A DNA stretch of 64,000 nucleotides, taken from the NCBI RefSeq assembly GCF_007741535.1, contig NZ_CP036525.1:4836001-4900000 (forward strand). The letters are read 5' to 3'. The DNA comes from Rubripirellula lacrimiformis (GTDB lineage Bacteria > Planctomycetota > Planctomycetia > Pirellulales > Pirellulaceae). The translations under genes and the position numbers were made by a program. Below the pieces are notes generated by a model. It did no database searches and was not told the DNA's origin. It was given only the letters and a program-made list of their open reading frames with translations. Below, one piece after another: positions 61,284 to 64,000 of this stretch (positions are counted from its first letter, which is position 1; every line of letters starts with the position of its first letter).

Positions 61284-62492
61284 ATGAATGCTGATGCTGT
61301 CCAAGTCACCAAGCTGACTTCGCGCCGTTTCACCTGGATGAACGCCCTGTTGATGGATCACCCGGCGATTTGCATGGAAACCACCAAGCGGGTCGTGGTG
61401 GCTGGCGCCATCGCTTTGGGCGCGTCCTGGGCAGGCTTGGTGCACGCCGATCAGCCGCGGCCGATTCAACAGTTCGGGCGATGGTCCGGTGCCGGCTGGG
61501 GCGACGGATACCACGCGTGCAAAGAATCCAGTGGCTGCCTGACCGCCGACCTGCCGCCCGGGTCGTTCGCGACGACTTTCGGTGATCACCAGAACCATGG
61601 TTGCGCCGACGGTTGTGGGCCGATTCTTAACCCACGCACCCTGTACGATCGATTCGACGCTGGCCAAGCCGTTCATTGCGACAGCGTTGCATCGGGTTGT
61701 GACGCCGCCACCTGCGACGCGATCGGATCGATCCCCAACGGCTGGGAACCATCGATCGCTGCACCAACGAACCATCACCACGCTGCACAGAACGATGCCT
61801 ACGGCGCGACCATCATCGACCCCATTGCGAACCGCCACGGTTCTGTCCCCGCGCCAGCACGAGCCACCGCGCCGGCACATGCCCCCAACCAGCCAGGTGT
61901 CCCGTACCGATCGACATCGAATGCATCCGCGGCCATGTTGCCAACGAATTCCGCCGACCGTTTGATCCATGATCTGCAGGATCGTTCGCCCCGCGCACCA
62001 ACGGTCCATTCGCAGTTGGCGGCGCCCATCCTGCAGGCACCCATTCTATCGGCCCCCCTGCGTGAAGCACTGCAAGCCGCCGATCGTTCGCAAGCCGCCG
62101 CGAAGCCCAGCCCGATCCGACCAACAATCGGGACACCGGTTGCGCAGTACGCATCCACGATGCAGACGCCATCCACAGCGCAGGGCCGCATGATCGCGGT
62201 CCCGGTCTCGGTGACGACCAGCCGCATGCCCACCCCCATCGCCCCGATTCACCCTGCGGCGACACCCGCAGCGACACCCACGACAGAGATAGCAATGGCA
62301 CCTGCCGCGAGCCCTTCGCCGCGACCATCCCGATTGCCCGCGACGGGCCGCAACGCAGATTCCGCATCGCATGCATCACCGCCGCAGGCATCGATCGATG
62401 CCCCGATGCAGCTGATGGCGCCCGCCGGATTCAGCCAGCCAGAAGATCCGTTCGGGCGATCGACCAAGAACCCGTTCTTTCAAGCAAACTAG
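61284..62492 (+). CDS. secreted Ala/Pro-rich protein of unknown function
   Basis: 402 aa from the ATG at 61284. A hydrophobic signal segment follows a 30-residue prefix (METTKRVVVAGAIALGASWA then GLVHA). The mature N-terminus is Cys/Gly-rich (FGDHQNHGCADGCGPI, CDSVASGCDAATCDAIGS). From about residue 150 it is low-complexity Ala/Pro/Thr/Ser (ATPAATPTTEIAMAPAASPS). The short C-terminal anchor-like end is EDPFGRSTKNPFFQAN. An ATG at 61374 would start directly at the signal peptide. No family recognised. Confidence 0.6.
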   Translation: MNADAVQVTKLTSRRFTWMNALLMDHPAICMETTKRVVVAGAIALGASWAGLVHADQPRPIQQFGRWSGAGWGDGYHACKESSGCLTADLPPGSFATTFGDHQNHGCADGCGPILNPRTLYDRFDAGQAVHCDSVASGCDAATCDAIGSIPNGWEPSIAAPTNHHHAAQNDAYGATIIDPIANRHGSVPAPARATAPAHAPNQPGVPYRSTSNASAAMLPTNSADRLIHDLQDRSPRAPTVHSQLAAPILQAPILSAPLREALQAADRSQAAAKPSPIRPTIGTPVAQYASTMQTPSTAQGRMIAVPVSVTTSRMPTPIAPIHPAATPAATPTTEIAMAPAASPSPRPSRLPATGRNADSASHASPPQASIDAPMQLMAPAGFSQPEDPFGRSTKNPFFQAN

Positions 62493-62721
62493 CCGCGACC
62501 ATCCCGGCAGCCGCGAATCATCCCCAGGGGCTGGAACCCAGCTGCCCCACGCAGCGTCCCCACCCAGCGGCCCAATTGTGTCTGCCGGTTCGCCGTTTCA
62601 GTCGGCTTCGCGCCACGCGCGATCCACCCAATAATTCGGCTCGCAATCAACCGATCATTGCGGGTGACCATGCGGTTGCCTCTGTCCTTTGACGCCTACA
62701 GATTCAAAAAACGAGAGAACG

Positions 62722-63177
62722 ATGCAACGTACCTTGGTGCTTCTAAAGCCGGACTGTGTTCAACGCGGATTGATGGGCCGCATCATCAGCCGATTCGAAG
62801 AAAAGGGGCTGCAGATCGCCGCGATGAAGATGCTTCACGTATCGCCATCGATGTCGCGCGAGCACTATGCCGAACACGTGGAAAAGCCGTTCTACCCCAG
62901 CTTGGAAGAGTTCATCACGTCGGCTCCCGTTGTCGCTTTGGCGATCGACGGACTGAACGTGATCGAAGTCGTCCGCGGAATGCTGGGTGCCACCAATGGG
63001 CTGAAAGCTGAATCGGGAACGATTCGTGGCGACTTCAGCAGCAGCCGACAAATGAATCTGGTTCACGCCAGCGATAGCCCGGAATCGGCCGAGCGAGAAC
63101 TGAAGATCTACTTTGCCGAAGGCGCCTGCGACTATGAATCTGTCGCGAAGAATTTCCTACGCGCGGCCGACGAATAG
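62722..63177 (+). CDS. ndk: nucleoside diphosphate kinase
   Basis: 151 aa from the ATG at 62722 (MQRTLVLLKPDCVQRGLMGR). The nucleotide-binding and active-site blocks are complete: RTLVLLKPD, GLQIAAMKMLHVS, VVRGMLGATN, ESGTIRGDF, and the phospho-His in NLVHASDSPESAERE. It transfers gamma-phosphate from ATP to NDPs and maintains NTP pools. Length is normal for the bacterial enzyme (about 140-150). The last codons are the first unit of a tandem repeat that runs beyond the stop. Confidence 0.97.
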   Translation: MQRTLVLLKPDCVQRGLMGRIISRFEEKGLQIAAMKMLHVSPSMSREHYAEHVEKPFYPSLEEFITSAPVVALAIDGLNVIEVVRGMLGATNGLKAESGTIRGDFSSSRQMNLVHASDSPESAERELKIYFAEGACDYESVAKNFLRAADE

Positions 63178-63222
63178 GGGCCGACGAATAGGGGCCGACG
63201 AATAGGGGCCGACGAAGAAGGG
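63165..63222. repeat. 14-bp tandem repeat over the ndk stop codon
   Basis: GGCCGACGAATAGG repeats three full times from 63165 (63165, 63179, 63193) and once partially (63207). The first unit encodes the end of Ndk, ADE-stop. A 14-bp period shifts the frame each time, so it is not a coding repeat. Confidence 0.9.
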
Positions 63223-63508
63223 GCGACCCATCGGGTCGGTTCTGGTTGCGTCGATGGCGATTGAGCGCATCGAGATCGCCGGTGGCCCAATCACCGGTGG
63301 CCCAGCGGACCGCACGATCGCATCCAAAGACGCCGTCCATCGACCGACCTTCGCGGGTCGGCATGCGGCGGCCCACTGCGACGCCAACGATGGCAATCAA
63401 CATCACCGCCCGCCGATTGCGGCGGTGGCCATCGTTTGCCTCCCGGGTTCTCCCGGGTTCACAGGGTTTGGTTCGCTAATGATCGATCCTGCAAAGGGAA
63501 CCGAATCT
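63223..63508. other. intergenic region, nothing recognised
   Basis: Between the minisatellite and the small lipoprotein gene, about 285 bp. ORFs here are Arg/Pro-rich shadows. A short direct repeat CTCCCGGGTT occurs around 63438-63460. Confidence 0.4.
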
Positions 63509-63748
63509 TTAGCGACGATTAGCCTTCTCTTCGGCAGCAGCGGCTTTCAATGCAGCGGCTTCCCGAGGCAGTTTGAACTCAGGCCCCGATGGGAAATACT
63601 GAACGTCGTCCTGCAAATAGTAAGGACTCGGCAGCGTTTGTCCGTTCATCGAAACTTGGCACCCGGTGGCACCGATCAGGCATACGGCTGCGGCCACTGC
63701 CGAGGCGATCGTGGCCGAGGTTCGTCGAAATTTGGCGTTGCGTGTCAT
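63509..63748 (-). CDS. small lipoprotein of unknown function
   Basis: 79 aa from the ATG at 63746-63748 (MTRNAKFRRTSATIASAVAA). Lipobox IGATGC puts the lipidated Cys at residue 29. The mature part has LPSPYYLQDDVQYFPSGPEF followed by a short Ala/Glu helix (KAAAAEEKANRR). Similar short proteins seem common in Rhodopirellula-like genomes. Longer frame to 63988 is non-coding. Confidence 0.65.
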   Translation of the reverse strand: MTRNAKFRRTSATIASAVAAAVCLIGATGCQVSMNGQTLPSPYYLQDDVQYFPSGPEFKLPREAAALKAAAAEEKANRR

Positions 63749-64000
63749 CTTTGTAGCCTTCGCTGTCCAATCTAAATCCGGGTGGATCGAACGACGATGG
63801 TTCCGCGGGGAATCCACCGTAGCTCTCGATGCAGGTGTTATCGACCGGACAATCGGCATATCTTTACTCGGCCGCAGATTAATCCTCAGAAAATCTGCAA
63901 TCGTCATCGTCAGCGGCTTCGAACGGTGCGTTTGAATTGCCGCAGCGACGATGGTTTGCCGAATCCAGCGGTCATCCCCGGCGAACATCGCGTGAGAGAG

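Overview
The window is bacterial and very probably from a planctomycete of the Rhodopirellula/Pirellulaceae type. The evidence is gene content: a DUF1552 / DUF1592 (cytochrome-like) pair, a DUF1559 prepilin-like protein with a GFTLIELLVVI leader, a Ser/Thr kinase fused to a receiver domain, a PafA-family protein, a b558-type sdhCAB operon, a ThuA-like protein, and several small lipoproteins and lysine-rich proteins. Genes are sparse, with moderately high GC and dispersed palindromic repeats between them. I found no rRNA, tRNA or CRISPR array.

Layout. 1-6.7 kb: CheY/Rcp1-like regulator, succinate dehydrogenase operon (sdhCAB, minus strand), divergent GntP-type permease. 7.0-12.4 kb: DUF2760 protein plus two coupled Hsp70-like ATPases. 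12.5-23.2 kb: PHP-type hydrolase, small lysine-rich protein, ThuA-like protein, kinase-receiver fusion, PAS histidine kinase, DUF1559 prepilin-like protein, DUF2306-like membrane protein. 23.3-35 kb: alaS, secreted protein, PafA-like protein with a membrane insertion, dinB, HAD phosphatase, menG/ubiE-ubiX, lipoprotein, UDP-xylose synthase.

About 35.5-51.7 kb is a genomic island. It is bracketed by diverged direct repeats of about 230 bp. It carries a large serine recombinase broken by a stop codon, an HNH-like protein, a 210-bp imperfect palindrome, an H1-like/HARE-HTH protein, a GIY-YIG protein, and a replication-like block (RepA-type ATPase, HEXXH protein, coiled-coil protein). Its most interesting cargo is a four-gene operon at 40.6-45.8 kb whose genes overlap by 4 bp: a small HTH protein; a SIR2 domain fused to what looks like a class I aminoacyl-tRNA-synthetase-like domain; an SPPY DNA methyltransferase-like protein; and a radical SAM protein fused to a CYTH (triphosphate-binding) domain. 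A QueC-like protein and a small unknown protein lie further right. These cargo genes look more AT-rich than the host genes. I propose the operon as a candidate undescribed defence or nucleic-acid-modification system; that function is inference.

51.7-64 kb returns to chromosomal content: a broken mprF remnant, DUF1003 and DUF502 membrane proteins, a PAP2 phosphatase with an in-frame stop after an apparent signal peptide, the DUF1552/DUF1592 pair, a small two-TM protein, an Ala/Pro-rich secreted protein, ndk followed by a 14-bp minisatellite, and a small lipoprotein.
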